Program-made: the position numbers and the translations under genes
The notes under the pieces: generated by a model
Database searches by the model: none
What the model saw: the letters and a program-made list of their open reading frames with translations, nothing else
Told to the model about the DNA's origin: nothing
Part shown: positions 22,468 through 32,090 of the stretch, one piece after another
Position numbering within the stretch: position 1 is the stretch's first letter
Layout: every line of letters begins with the position of its first letter
Origin: Nonomuraea polychroma
GTDB taxonomy: Bacteria > Actinomycetota > Actinomycetes > Streptosporangiales > Streptosporangiaceae
Reading direction: 5' to 3'
Assembly: GCF_004011505.1 (NCBI RefSeq)
Contig: NZ_SAUN01000001.1
Location: 1,674,001-1,738,000 of the forward strand
DNA: 64,000 nucleotides

Positions 22468-25119
22468 ATGACGCCCAATCCGGACCACGTACATACGACG
22501 ACCGATCTCGCGTCGGCGTTGAAGGAGCTATCCGGAGAGCGCTCCTACTCCGAGCTGAATCGGGCCGCGCGGCCGTACAGGTTGGCATCGAGCACGTTGA
22601 CGGACATGTTCGGCAAGGGCCGGCCGAGCGAGGAGACACTCGAGGTGTTTCTGAGGGCGTGCGGCCTCTCGCGCGAGGATCGGGAGGCGTGGCGGCAGGC
22701 GCGCGAGCGCGCCCTTAGTACCAAACCGGAGCTTGACGGGGTGGTCCGAGTGGCGCAGGCCGACCCGCGGCGCCTAGGTGTGCACGCTCCAATCGACGCC
22801 CCCGGTGCCACCGAGGACCTGCCGGTGTACGTTCGGCGCGACGTCGACGATGGTCCGCGCGGCGTACGAGATCTGGTGCGTAGGGCCGCCCAACGGGGCG
22901 GGCTGGTGGTGCTGGTAGGTGGCTCTTCGGTCGGCAAGACCCGCTGTGCCTACGAGGCGCTCCGTGCGCTGTTGCCGCAATGGTGGCTGCTGCAACCGCC
23001 TGACGCTCGAAAGATCGAGCAAGCCACCGTATCAGGATCCGAGCGGCTGGTGGTGTGGCTGGATGAGCTGCAGCGCTACCTCGACAGCTCCAATCCATTG
23101 ACCGCCGCGACGGTCCGCACTCTGCTGGACCGCCGCACGGTTATGATCGCCACCCTGTGGCCGGACCGATATAACGCCTATACGTCGCTGCCGCAGGTCG
23201 GCCATCCCGAGGCCAGCGCCAACGCCCGAGAGCTGCTCGGCCTGGCCGAGGTCGTCCACATCGACGCTCAGCTGAGCCAGGCCGAGCGAGAGCGCGCACA
23301 TGCCACCGCTACGGCGGGAGACGCGCGGATCAAGCTGGGGTTGGAGTTCGGCGACTACGGCCTGTTCCAGGTCATCGCCGCAGCCCCGCAGTTGGTCGAC
23401 CGCTGGCGCGGGGCCGACGCGTACGCAGCCGCAGTGCTGACCGCGGCCGTCGACGCGACCCGCCTGGGCGTACGTTCGCCGCTGAACGCGGAATTGCTCC
23501 GCGAAGCCGCTCCCGGCTACTGCGATGCCCGCCAGCGAGGCGCCGCACCCGCCAACTGGTTCGAGGCATCATTGGCCTACCTCACCCAGGAACTCCACGG
23601 CGCCGCCGCCGCACTGGCCCCGAGTGCCCCGCCTGCGGCAATGGGTAGCCCGGCCGGCTATGAGGTCGCCGACTATCTGCAGCAACGCATTGAAGCTCTG
23701 CGGTACAGGGCCGTGATTCCTGCCACGACCTGGCGCGCTCTGGTCACCCGCCTGACAGACTCAGACGATCAGATCCGCATCATTGAGGCTGCTGTCGACC
23801 GGCTGCTCTTCGACTACGCGCTACAGCTGTGGCGTCGCGGCTGCCACGCCCTTCCCTCATATACCGCCAACACGCTCATCGAGGTGTTGATGGCACAGGA
23901 GCGGGAAAACGACCTCCACGCCATCGCCGCACGTGACCCGTACACCGCGATGCTGCTGGCCGACAAGCTGGTAGGGCAGGGACGCGTGGACGATGCCCTC
24001 GCTGTCCTCAGCCCTCACGCCGACGCTGAATCCGGCACCAGCGCCGATCATCAGTACGCAGCAGAAAAGTTCGTCCACCTACTCGGCGAAAACGGCCGGG
24101 AAGATGTCCTGCGCATCCGTGCGGACGCCGGTGACCGGTTCGCCGCCGACAAGCTGGCTCGCCTGCTTGCCGCCCAAGGCCGTGAGGATGCCCTACGCTC
24201 GCGAGCCGATGAGAGCGATCCGTATGCTGCCGACCGGCTGGCCGATCTACTGGTGCGCAGGGGGCATCTAGAGGAGGCCATCGCTCTCCTACGCCCTCAC
24301 ACCCACTATCCGTTCGCCGCTGGCCATCTGGCCAAACTGCTGGACATGTGGGGGCAAGAAGAGAAAGCCGTTGAACTTCTCACCGCGCACGCCGATGCTG
24401 GGATCACATTCATCGCCCAACAGCTGGCTGGCCTGCTGTTTATGCGCGGGCGGGAGGAGGAACTACGTGCTCGTGCTGACGGCGGTGACAAGGCTGCTAG
24501 AGCCCGCATGGCTATGTTCCTGGCCATGCGGGGACGGGTCGAGGAACTGAGCGCTCGCGCTGAAGCGGGCGATGGATACGCCGCCGATCGGCTGGCCGAC
24601 CTGCTGGCTGATCAGGGGGAGCTAAATGGACTTCATGCACGCGCTGACGCGGGCAACCTGCACGCCGCTGAACGTTTGGCCGATCTACTCGCAGCCCAAG
24701 GTCGAGAGGACGGACTGCGCACCCGCGCCGACGCTGGGGACCTCCACGCCAGCGCCCGTCTGGCTGACCTGCTGATCGCTCAAGAACGGATAGAGGAACT
24801 CCATGCCCGCGCCGATGCCGGCGACCTGTCTGCCGCTCTGCGTGTTGCCGTCCGACTGGCCGAGCGTGGACAGGTAGAAGAGCTTCGTGCCCGCGCGGAC
24901 GGCGGCGACTGGTACGCCGCCGATCAGCTGGCTGACCTGCTGGCCGAGCAGACGCGGACAGACGAACTTCGGACCAGGGCGGAGGCAGGTGACCGTTTCG
25001 CTGCCCGACGACTCGCGGACGCTCTGGCGCGGGCTGGGCATCAATTCGATGCGGAACGCGTGCGCCGATTCGGGTTGGTGCTGGATGACATTTCGCCGCT
25101 GAGTGACCGGCGGTCATGA
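22468..25119 (+). CDS. HTH/P-loop protein with C-terminal helical repeats, STAND-like (883 aa)
   Basis: The ATG has AGGGAAGG upstream. Residues about 12-75 resemble a small HTH domain (Tyr-Ser-Glu-Leu-Asn-Arg-Ala, then Ser-Thr-Leu-Thr-Asp-Met). A P-loop Gly-Gly-Ser-Ser-Val-Gly-Lys-Thr is at 151-158 and a Walker B-like Val-Val-Trp-Leu-Asp-Glu at 195-200. The C-terminal 370 residues are about ten degenerate units of 33-36 residues built on Ala-Asp-x-Leu-Ala-x-Leu-Leu-Ala and Arg-Ala-Asp-Ala-Gly-Asp. This is the plan of STAND signalling NTPases: DNA-binding or effector head, switch ATPase, repeat sensor. The gene stands alone and its target is unknown. Confidence 0.7.
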   Translation: MTPNPDHVHTTTDLASALKELSGERSYSELNRAARPYRLASSTLTDMFGKGRPSEETLEVFLRACGLSREDREAWRQARERALSTKPELDGVVRVAQADPRRLGVHAPIDAPGATEDLPVYVRRDVDDGPRGVRDLVRRAAQRGGLVVLVGGSSVGKTRCAYEALRALLPQWWLLQPPDARKIEQATVSGSERLVVWLDELQRYLDSSNPLTAATVRTLLDRRTVMIATLWPDRYNAYTSLPQVGHPEASANARELLGLAEVVHIDAQLSQAERERAHATATAGDARIKLGLEFGDYGLFQVIAAAPQLVDRWRGADAYAAAVLTAAVDATRLGVRSPLNAELLREAAPGYCDARQRGAAPANWFEASLAYLTQELHGAAAALAPSAPPAAMGSPAGYEVADYLQQRIEALRYRAVIPATTWRALVTRLTDSDDQIRIIEAAVDRLLFDYALQLWRRGCHALPSYTANTLIEVLMAQERENDLHAIAARDPYTAMLLADKLVGQGRVDDALAVLSPHADAESGTSADHQYAAEKFVHLLGENGREDVLRIRADAGDRFAADKLARLLAAQGREDALRSRADESDPYAADRLADLLVRRGHLEEAIALLRPHTHYPFAAGHLAKLLDMWGQEEKAVELLTAHADAGITFIAQQLAGLLFMRGREEELRARADGGDKAARARMAMFLAMRGRVEELSARAEAGDGYAADRLADLLADQGELNGLHARADAGNLHAAERLADLLAAQGREDGLRTRADAGDLHASARLADLLIAQERIEELHARADAGDLSAALRVAVRLAERGQVEELRARADGGDWYAADQLADLLAEQTRTDELRTRAEAGDRFAARRLADALARAGHQFDAERVRRFGLVLDDISPLSDRRS

Positions 25120-25384
25120 CTATTCAGATGCGCGTCAGCACTGGCCTGAGGTAGTCGAAGAGGATCATCTCGTCGAGGTAGACCCCTCCGCCAGGCGCCT
25201 TTCCCCGGACTTCTCCTGCCCTGGCCGGAGTAGCCGGCCCATCCCCTACCTGATCACGCCCTGCTACTGACATTTGGTGTCGCGGTGGGTCGACCTCCTC
25301 CTGTCGCTCAACAACTTGCTCCGCAAGACCAGCCGGAACGATCTTGCGCCGCCCGTGGCGCAGCGGGCGTTGTACGGTGCGCGC

Positions 25385-25778
25385 ATGGCCAAGTCCTTCC
25401 GCACCGCCGAGTCGATGGTCCGCGACGTTCGGCAGTTGTTTGCTCTCGTCGAAATCCCGGAACGTCGCAGTGAAAGGACGGCCGGCGGCTACTCGATCAC
25501 GGCGTTCGGCGACCGGGTGAACCTGCGTTGGACGGCTCGCGACGACTTCGAGATCGCCTCGGGAGAGATGAGCGTCGACCATCCCGGTTACCCGTTGGTG
25601 CGCGTCGAACGCGCCATCATGTTGGCCATGGAGCGCGCGATGGCGGAGGTACTGTACGCGGCCGGGCTCACACTTCAACTGCGTCCCGGCGTGCCCCAGC
25701 CACAACGTGGAGAACGAGCGCGACCCGGAGCTGGTGGTGGTCGCCTACCCCGAGTTCCGGGCATGGACCAGCGGCTGA
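25385..25778 (+). pseudogene. Frameshifted small hypothetical gene
   Basis: The ATG at 25385 opens about 105 protein-like codons (Arg-Thr-Ala-Glu-Ser-Met-Val-Arg-Asp-Val, later Asn-Leu-Arg-Trp-Thr-Ala-Arg-Asp-Asp). Near 25690 the coding character moves to another frame, which reads His-Asn-Val-Glu-Asn-Glu-Arg-Asp-Pro-Glu-Leu and ends at TGA 25776-25778. A single indel would make one protein of about 130 residues. Family unknown. Confidence 0.5.
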
Positions 25779-26821
25779 CGGAAGGCCTTCACCCGCCCGG
25801 GTCACGTCCCCGCGGAAGTGCTGCGGGCCGGGTCTTTCGTCCCGGACGTATCGGCGCGAAGCGTCGATACCTTAGCACTGCAGTTCGATCTTGGACGGAT
25901 GGTCAATGATCAATTCATGGCCTCATCTACGATCTTGCTTCTTCGATTTCGAGATCGTTTGATCGATGGTGGCTCCTGATCAGCTTGCGTTCCGCTTGAT
26001 TCTCTGTTGATTGCTTCGCGATTCATCGACTGCCAGACGCGCCGGGTCTGCTGCGCGGCGCCGACCATGTCGCGCCGAGCACCCCAGTCCCCTACCTCGT
26101 GCGTCTTCCTCAACCTGAGCTGATCAGGCAAAGCAGGATGCGTGAACAGGGCGGTGGTTCACGCCTCTCGGCCGCGCCGGCGCGGCCGGAGACCGTGAGC
26201 ATAGTGGGTGAAAGCGGAGGCAAGGAAAGCGATTGGGGCTACTTTGCGTAATAGGCCCTCGATCGACTTGGACTGGGCGCCGGCCTTGGTGAACCACCGC
26301 CTACAGCAGATCAGAGCTGACGACTCCGCATCTGTCCGTGAGCCCCAAATCGGAGGGTGACCTGTGGCTCTCGACGGAGCCGACTTCGACGCGGTGGTCG
26401 CCGGGCGTGCTCGCTCGTGTACGTGTACACGAACCGGCTTCGGCAGGCCCACGAGCACCATGGAGCCCCAACAGCGGAGGCCATCAGCTCTGTGGTGAAG
26501 TACGTCTTTCTCGAGCCTGCGCCAGATGACCCTCAGCGTAAACCAGAGGCATCCCGACCATGGTGGGCTTGGTGACGGCGGCCAGTCTGGGTTTGAGCCC
26601 GCCCCTGTGGCGCGCCCAGTATGGCGCCGGACGGCAGCGCGCAGGCGAATCCACAACCTCAAGACCTGAACCCCGAACAGGCCCTAATGGCCTTACCAGT
26701 ATCGACCCCGTTGTCCTTCCGGGACGCGAACTTGGAGAGAGTCGACTGGCTTGACCATGCATCCCCCGCCGGGCACCACCTCACGTTGGCCGACCTGTAC
26801 AGCTTGACTCGGCCTGTGTCG
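25779..26821. other. About 1 kb without a supportable gene
   Basis: Several open frames cross this stretch, but none has both a good start and steady protein-like composition. On the minus strand, 26159-26300 reads a basic C-terminal-looking segment, and on the plus strand 26640-26820 reads a short acidic stretch. Both may be fragments of lost genes. The base composition drops to AT-richer patches around 25900-26000, as in insertion scars. Confidence 0.4.
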
Positions 26822-27697
26822 TCAGGCGCCGAGGTAGGGCCCCAGTGTGGCAGCGGTGGCCGCGCAAGCCAGGTAGTTCTTGACGTGATGGAAGCCGAAC
26901 GCCGCGTGGATGGGGGTAGTGAGGTCCAAGGCGATGCCGGTGAAAGCGCGCGCAAGGCGGGGTGGGATGGCTACTGGATCGCCCGGGTCGGCGATGTTCA
27001 CCCAGCGGGCGACGCCGGTGGGCCGGGCGCCAAGTGGTGCTGACGAGCCGGTCGGGCGGGGAGTGAGGCGGTCGAAGACAGCATGAGGTAGGGCGAGAGG
27101 GGAGCCCAAGGTGAGCAAAAGGTCCACGCCCAGGTCGGGGTGCGCATGGAACGCCTCGTAGGCGAGGACTGTGCCTAGGGAGTGAGCGATGACAACTCGG
27201 GGACAGTGCTGGGCTATCCGTGCCGAGACCTCATTCCGGGCGGCCACGCGCACCGGATCGTCGTCGGCCCGCAGGTACGTGGCCACCTCTCGGAAGAACA
27301 ACTGGATGAACAGCTGTGTCAGTCGGCCGTCCAAGCTGAACTTTTCCGCCACCCAGGAGGCGGCATAGCGCAGCGGCAGAGTCAGTGCTCCCTGGCTAAC
27401 AGGCTGAGGGGCTCCGAGTTCCTCCAGCCACGACGCCAGCAGTTTTCTCGCCAGCGGGTCTTCCAGAACGTCCGGGTCGGCTTGCCCTTGGATTGTGGGG
27501 CCTGCGTTGAGCGCTGCAGCATAGTAGGCGAAGTCCAAGTCGAGCCGGCTCGTGGGCAGTCCTAGGCCCTTGGCGAGATGCCGGGTCCAGTGGGTCCGTT
27601 GCGCCGCGCACACCTGCTCGGCTGTGGCACGGCGATCGTGATATCCCACACCGTGAACAGCGACGATACTGAGAGGCTGGGACGCGGAAATGCTCAT
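26822..27697 (-). CDS. Alpha/beta hydrolase, third gene of the caspase/WD40 operon (291 aa)
   Basis: Lipase/esterase fold: an oxyanion-type Val-His-Gly-Val-Gly near residue 14, the nucleophile elbow Ala-His-Ser-Leu-Gly near residue 158, and a late His in Gly-Phe-His-His. There is no signal peptide, so it acts inside the cell. The ATG overlaps the WD40 gene stop by four bases; the longer frame upstream lies in that gene. It could degrade membrane lipid or be activated by the caspase-like partner, which would suit an abortive-infection effector. That role is inference. Confidence 0.75.
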   Translation of the reverse strand: MSISASQPLSIVAVHGVGYHDRRATAEQVCAAQRTHWTRHLAKGLGLPTSRLDLDFAYYAAALNAGPTIQGQADPDVLEDPLARKLLASWLEELGAPQPVSQGALTLPLRYAASWVAEKFSLDGRLTQLFIQLFFREVATYLRADDDPVRVAARNEVSARIAQHCPRVVIAHSLGTVLAYEAFHAHPDLGVDLLLTLGSPLALPHAVFDRLTPRPTGSSAPLGARPTGVARWVNIADPGDPVAIPPRLARAFTGIALDLTTPIHAAFGFHHVKNYLACAATAATLGPYLGA

Positions 27698-30030
27698 AGA
27701 CGTCTCTTGAAGAGCGGACCCAGTGTGAGCGCGATGACTTCGTGGCCCATGCCGAGCACGACGGTACCGTCGGAAGCGATCTTTGCGCACCACGCACTAG
27801 CGGGAAGCTGCAGGGTGGTCAGGCAAGTGTTAGCGGCCAGGTCCCACACCTGCACCGTGCGATCGTGGCCGCAGCTGAGGGCGAGGGGTCGGCCACCGAT
27901 CTCCGTGGTCGCCACCGCGAGTACCGAGCCGGTGTGGCCGGTGAGGGGGTCGCCGACCTGGTGGCCGGCGACCAGATCCCACACCCGCACCGTGCCATCG
28001 CTACCGCCGGTGACAGCAAGGTGCCGGCCGTCGACCTGCGTGGTCGCCACCGCGAGTACCGAGCCGGTGTGGCCGGTGAGGGGGTCGCCGACCTGGTGGC
28101 CGGCGACCAGATCCCACACCCGCACCGTGCCATCGCTACCGCCGGTGACAGCAAGGTGCCGGCCGTCGACCTGCGTGGTCGCCACCGTGAACACCGAGCC
28201 AGTGTGGCCGGTGAGGACGGTGTGAGTGTGATGGGTGAAGGCATCGCCGGGTATAGCGATGACGTGGCCGGTGACTGGGCCCCGCACCACCCACAGCCGC
28301 ACCGTGCCGTCGTCGCCGCCGGTGACGACGAGGAGTCGGCCATCCACCTCCGCGGCCGCTATGGCGTTCACATCGGTGAACACCGAGTCGAAGTGGCCTG
28401 CGAAGCTAGCGGCCCGGCGGCCGGTGGCCAGGTCCCACACCCGCACCGTGCCGCCGCCGGTGACGGCGACGGGACGGCCGTTCACCTGCGTGGTCGCCAC
28501 CGCGAGTACTGGGCCCCAGCGGCGGGTGGAGACGGCGGCCTGGTGGCCGGTGGCCAGGTCCCACACCCGCACCGTGCCATCGCTACCGCCGGTGACAGCA
28601 AGGTGCCGGCCGTCGACCTGCGTGGTCGCCACCGCCTTCACGTCGTCGCTGTGGCCAGCGAGAACGGTAGGGGTGCGGCGGGTGGCCAGGTCCCACACCT
28701 TTACCGTGCCATCGTCGTCACCGGTGACGGCGAGGTGCCGACCGTCAATCTCCGTGGTCGCCACCGCGAGAACCGAGCCGGTGTGGCCGGTGAGGACGGC
28801 GACCTGGCGGCCGGTGACCAGATCCCACACCCGCACAGTGCTGCCGCCGGTGACGGCGAGGTGCCGGCCATTCACCTCCGTGGCCGCCACCGCGAACACC
28901 CAGCCGGTGTGGCCGGTAAGGACGGTCGGGGTTTGGCGGGTGGCCAGGTCCCACACCCTTACCGTGCGGTCGTGGCCGCCGGTGACGGCGAGGGGACGGC
29001 CGTCGATCTTCGTGGTCGCCACCGCGAACACGTCGCCGGTGTGGCCGGTGAGGGGGTCGCCGACCTGGCGGCCGGTGATCAGGTCCCACACCCTTACCGT
29101 GCGGTCGTGGCCGCCAGTGACGGCGAGGGGACGGCCGTCGATCTCCGTGGTCGCCACCGCGAACACGTCGCCGGTGTGGCCGGTGAGGGGGTCGCCGACC
29201 TGGCGGCCGGTGATCAGGTCCCACACCCTTACCGTGCGGTCGTGGCCGCCGGTGACGGCGAGGGGACGGCCGTCGATCTCCGTGGTCGCCACCGCGAACA
29301 CGTCGCCGGTGTGGCCGGTGAGGGGGTCGCCGACCTGGCGGCCGGTGATCAGGTCCCACACCCTTACCGTGCGGTCGTGGCCGCCGGTGACGGCGAGGGG
29401 ACGGCCGTCGATCTCCGTGGTCGCCACCGCACGCACCCAGCCGGTGTGGCCCGTGAGGACAGTGGTGGTGTGACCGGTGACCAGGTCCCACACCCTTACC
29501 GTGCGGTCGTGGCCGCCGGTGACGGCGAGGGGACGGCCGTCGATCTCCGTGGTCGCCACCGCACGCACCCAGCCGGTGTGGCCGGTGAGGACGGCGGTGT
29601 TCGCTGCCGATACTTGCGAGCCAGTGCTCCAAACGGGTGCCCAGTCGGCGTCGCGGACGAAAGCATCGACCAATTGCGTGGCGCGGAATCGGGCGGCGTC
29701 CAAGGCAAGGATCTGCTGACGCTCAAAGGGTGGAAGGGTGCGGTGGACGGAATAGGAGGCCCGGTAGATGGCGGCAGCGAGTCGTTCGCCCGCGGTGGCT
29801 GCCTCGGGGAGGATGGCGTTGACCGCGTCGGGTTCACCATGGATGAGGAACTGGGGATCTTGCAGGAGTTCTCCTGCCTTGCCGGCGTGCGAGGCGTGCT
29901 GGGTGGCGTGACGCAGCAGGTACGGATCGGCCACTCGCCACGCGGGCCTGCCATCGTCGGCGGGCGGCATGGCTTGCAGGAGCCGCTCGTAGACCAGCCG
30001 GGCGTAGGGCGAGGGCGTGGGCGTGCTCAT
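27694..30030 (-). CDS. WD40-repeat protein, sensor part of a split STAND system (778 aa)
   Basis: The first 150 residues match the linker domain that precedes WD40 repeats in actinomycete NACHT-WD40 proteins (Asp-Pro-Tyr-Leu-Leu-Arg-His, Leu-Ala-Leu-Asp-Ala-Ala-Arg). Then come 13 clear WD40 units of 42-45 residues (His-Thr-Gly, then Val-Arg-Val-Trp-Asp-Leu) and a final degenerate one, enough for two seven-blade propellers. In most homologues ATPase and WD40 parts share one chain; here they are two genes overlapping by four bases. The propeller probably recognises the trigger. Confidence 0.85.
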   Translation of the reverse strand: MSTPTPSPYARLVYERLLQAMPPADDGRPAWRVADPYLLRHATQHASHAGKAGELLQDPQFLIHGEPDAVNAILPEAATAGERLAAAIYRASYSVHRTLPPFERQQILALDAARFRATQLVDAFVRDADWAPVWSTGSQVSAANTAVLTGHTGWVRAVATTEIDGRPLAVTGGHDRTVRVWDLVTGHTTTVLTGHTGWVRAVATTEIDGRPLAVTGGHDRTVRVWDLITGRQVGDPLTGHTGDVFAVATTEIDGRPLAVTGGHDRTVRVWDLITGRQVGDPLTGHTGDVFAVATTEIDGRPLAVTGGHDRTVRVWDLITGRQVGDPLTGHTGDVFAVATTKIDGRPLAVTGGHDRTVRVWDLATRQTPTVLTGHTGWVFAVAATEVNGRHLAVTGGSTVRVWDLVTGRQVAVLTGHTGSVLAVATTEIDGRHLAVTGDDDGTVKVWDLATRRTPTVLAGHSDDVKAVATTQVDGRHLAVTGGSDGTVRVWDLATGHQAAVSTRRWGPVLAVATTQVNGRPVAVTGGGTVRVWDLATGRRAASFAGHFDSVFTDVNAIAAAEVDGRLLVVTGGDDGTVRLWVVRGPVTGHVIAIPGDAFTHHTHTVLTGHTGSVFTVATTQVDGRHLAVTGGSDGTVRVWDLVAGHQVGDPLTGHTGSVLAVATTQVDGRHLAVTGGSDGTVRVWDLVAGHQVGDPLTGHTGSVLAVATTEIGGRPLALSCGHDRTVQVWDLAANTCLTTLQLPASAWCAKIASDGTVVLGMGHEVIALTLGPLFKRRL
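28961..29500 (-). repeat. Near-identical 135-bp tandem repeats within the WD40 gene
   Basis: The segment beginning ACCGTGCGGTCGTGG recurs at 28961, 29096, 29231 and 29366 (exactly 135 bp apart) and again at 29498 (132 bp). Another identical 135-bp spacing is seen for CATCGCTACC at 27996 and 28131. The high identity at DNA level shows recent duplication or gene conversion of WD40 units. Confidence 0.85.
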
Positions 30031-32090
30031 GGGGTCTGCTCCTGGTCTAGGCGGCCATGCGGGGAGGCCCGGAGGCGCTCAGCGAGTCCTTCATGGAAGA
30101 GCCGGTAGAGGGTGGTGCCGTCGATGTCGATGTCGCGGCGCAGGTAGAAGCGAGCCTGGGCCAGGGCGGCTCTGACGTCGGCGATCGGCAGCGAGCCCTC
30201 GCCTGACCCGGGAGGTGTGAATACTCGGGCGACGTGGGCGAGGACCCGCTCCGGCATGCCCTGGCCCTCGGCATGCGCCAGAGCAGCCAGCACGGGGCGC
30301 AGATGCGGCTGGTCGGGGCGGCGGGCTAGGTCGAGTTCGAGGAGTTCGGGCAGGTTCACGGGAACACCGAGGCCGAGATGCCGGGCGGTAGCGGGATCGT
30401 GCTCGGTGGGCAGTGTGAGCACGTGGCGCAGGTAGATGCCTGCGACGAGGAACTCGCCCCACCCCAGGGGCCTGGTCTTCTCCCTCTCTCGGGTGGGGTC
30501 GTTGATCCCGGTCAGGCGGGCCGCGATCCCTTCAGCGAGGGCTTCTGCGGCGCCAGCCGCCTCCAGTGCGGCGTAGGGGGTGTCGACCGCGAGCAGGTCA
30601 CCGACGTAGTGCCGCAGGGCTCGGTAGACGTCCGCAGGCTGGGCGTGGTCGAGGTTGATCAGCCCTCCGGTGTCGTCAGCCAAGCGGATCAGGGGCGCAC
30701 AGTGCGGCTCGGGGCGGAGACTGACCAGCAGCCGCAAGCCTGAGGTACCGGCGACAGCGGCGCGGGCCAGGGGCAGCAGCAGGGCTTGGGTGATGTCTTC
30801 AGGCCGTTCCGCCTCATCCAGAGCGTCGACTACCAGCGTGTACGGAGCACCAGGGGGCGCCCGCATGAGCTCCGCCAGGCTGTGCGCGTCCCAGCCGCCG
30901 GTAGGGCGGGGCTGCTCGGTGGCGCCTAGTTGGCGGGCGATGGAGTCGGTGATCTGCTCCAGGTCACGGCGCCTGGCATGGACCACGGCGAGCCGGTCGT
31001 TGCGGGTCGGCTTGATCGGTAGCGGAAACCACAGGTTTTGCGTGGCATCGCGCAACTGAGGATGGGCCGCGCAGACCAGTACGCCGAGCAGCGCGGACTT
31101 GCCCACTCCGGGTTTGCCAGTGACGATGCGAAAGCCGGGGCCGTGGCCGTTGAGCCAGGCGGTCAGCATGGTGACTTCCCGCTCCCGGCCACGGAAGTAG
31201 CCTTGCCCCACTCCACGGTCCAGTGGCTCGGCGCCAGCGCCGCGAAGCATAAAGTGTCGGGGGTCGAATGCCTCGTCCAGCAGAGAAGCAATGCCGACAT
31301 CGACTTGCGAGAGCCCGCTTTTTTGAAGCTGATGGCCGGGGTTGGGGAAGAACGGCAGATCGTCCAGGTGCGTGAAGAACGGGATCCGACTGCCCTCAAT
31401 CTGCTGTGGGTACCCCTCGGTCGCGTTGAGTTCCGCTACCACGCGGTCGATCTCACGGGCGACGGTCGGCAGCGGAATATGCAAATAGGACGAGTCCACC
31501 CGCAAGGTGCCGTCGAGATACTGACCGAGCACCGCAGTTGTGGCCCGGCTAAGTCGGTAATCAAATGCCTTGTCCTCGCGTCTGGAGGCGGCGATCACCC
31601 AAGCCCGGTGACGGCCCACCGGCATCTGCTGGTGCCATGGCAGCGTCGCGGCGGCCCCGGAGTGGCACAGATCGAGGATGAACAGCGTCAACGGTCGGCG
31701 CTTGTCGGGATGCGATTCGATCAGACTAATCCAGGCCGAGACTGGATCGTCGAAATTCTGCCCGTCGCTCCCCACCACATGCAGTTCGCGCTCGCCGGCC
31801 TCGGCCAGCCTGCCGTGCGCGATGACATGCACCACCAGCACCCACGTGTCAGGGCACATCACAGCCTTGCGGATTTCCTCACCGGGACTTGTGGCCCGGC
31901 CGGGTTGCCGACCATCAACGTAGCCGAACCTGCCCAGCACCTCGGACATTGCGGTGGCGTGCGCAGGAGCCTCACGCAGCGCATCCAGCTCACCGAGCGC
32001 CGGCAGATCGTCCTCGTGCTGCGTATCCGGGGATAGGCCGATAGTCAGTGCGATTCGTGTCTCGCTTCTGCGATCAAGACCTTCTCTCAT
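30027..32090 (-). CDS. Caspase-like peptidase fused to a STAND/NACHT NTPase (687 aa)
   Basis: The ATG at 32090 has GGAGGA six bases upstream; a TTG further up is less likely. The N-terminal domain has the caspase-clan dyad: His92 in Ala-His-Gly and Cys142 in Asp-Leu-Cys-His-Ser-Gly. The NTPase follows, with P-loop Gly-Lys-Pro-Gly-Val-Gly-Lys-Ser at 325-332 and Val-Val-Asp-Ala-Leu-Asp-Glu near 410, then a winged-helix-like region. It is the first gene of a three-gene coupled operon. Such proteins are thought to oligomerise on sensing a trigger and unleash proteolysis, as in bacterial programmed-death systems. Confidence 0.85.
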   Translation of the reverse strand: MREGLDRRSETRIALTIGLSPDTQHEDDLPALGELDALREAPAHATAMSEVLGRFGYVDGRQPGRATSPGEEIRKAVMCPDTWVLVVHVIAHGRLAEAGERELHVVGSDGQNFDDPVSAWISLIESHPDKRRPLTLFILDLCHSGAAATLPWHQQMPVGRHRAWVIAASRREDKAFDYRLSRATTAVLGQYLDGTLRVDSSYLHIPLPTVAREIDRVVAELNATEGYPQQIEGSRIPFFTHLDDLPFFPNPGHQLQKSGLSQVDVGIASLLDEAFDPRHFMLRGAGAEPLDRGVGQGYFRGREREVTMLTAWLNGHGPGFRIVTGKPGVGKSALLGVLVCAAHPQLRDATQNLWFPLPIKPTRNDRLAVVHARRRDLEQITDSIARQLGATEQPRPTGGWDAHSLAELMRAPPGAPYTLVVDALDEAERPEDITQALLLPLARAAVAGTSGLRLLVSLRPEPHCAPLIRLADDTGGLINLDHAQPADVYRALRHYVGDLLAVDTPYAALEAAGAAEALAEGIAARLTGINDPTREREKTRPLGWGEFLVAGIYLRHVLTLPTEHDPATARHLGLGVPVNLPELLELDLARRPDQPHLRPVLAALAHAEGQGMPERVLAHVARVFTPPGSGEGSLPIADVRAALAQARFYLRRDIDIDGTTLYRLFHEGLAERLRASPHGRLDQEQTP

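Noticed and set aside
25124..25705. A 193-codon minus frame
   Set aside because: It lies antisense to the frameshifted small gene and is His/Arg/Gln-rich; only its last few residues look protein-like.
26159..26662. A 167-codon minus frame as a gene
   Set aside because: Composition changes along the frame, there is no ribosome site and no recognisable family; at most its last 45 codons could be a fragment.
28961..29500. Regular repeats considered as a CRISPR array
   Set aside because: The period is 135 bp with coding continuity of 45 residues and no unique spacers; they are WD40 units.
27742..30108. A 788-codon plus-strand open frame opposite the WD40 gene
   Set aside because: It is the mirror of a repetitive GC-rich gene; its own repeats simply follow the WD40 DNA repeats, and it has no ribosome site or recognisable domain.
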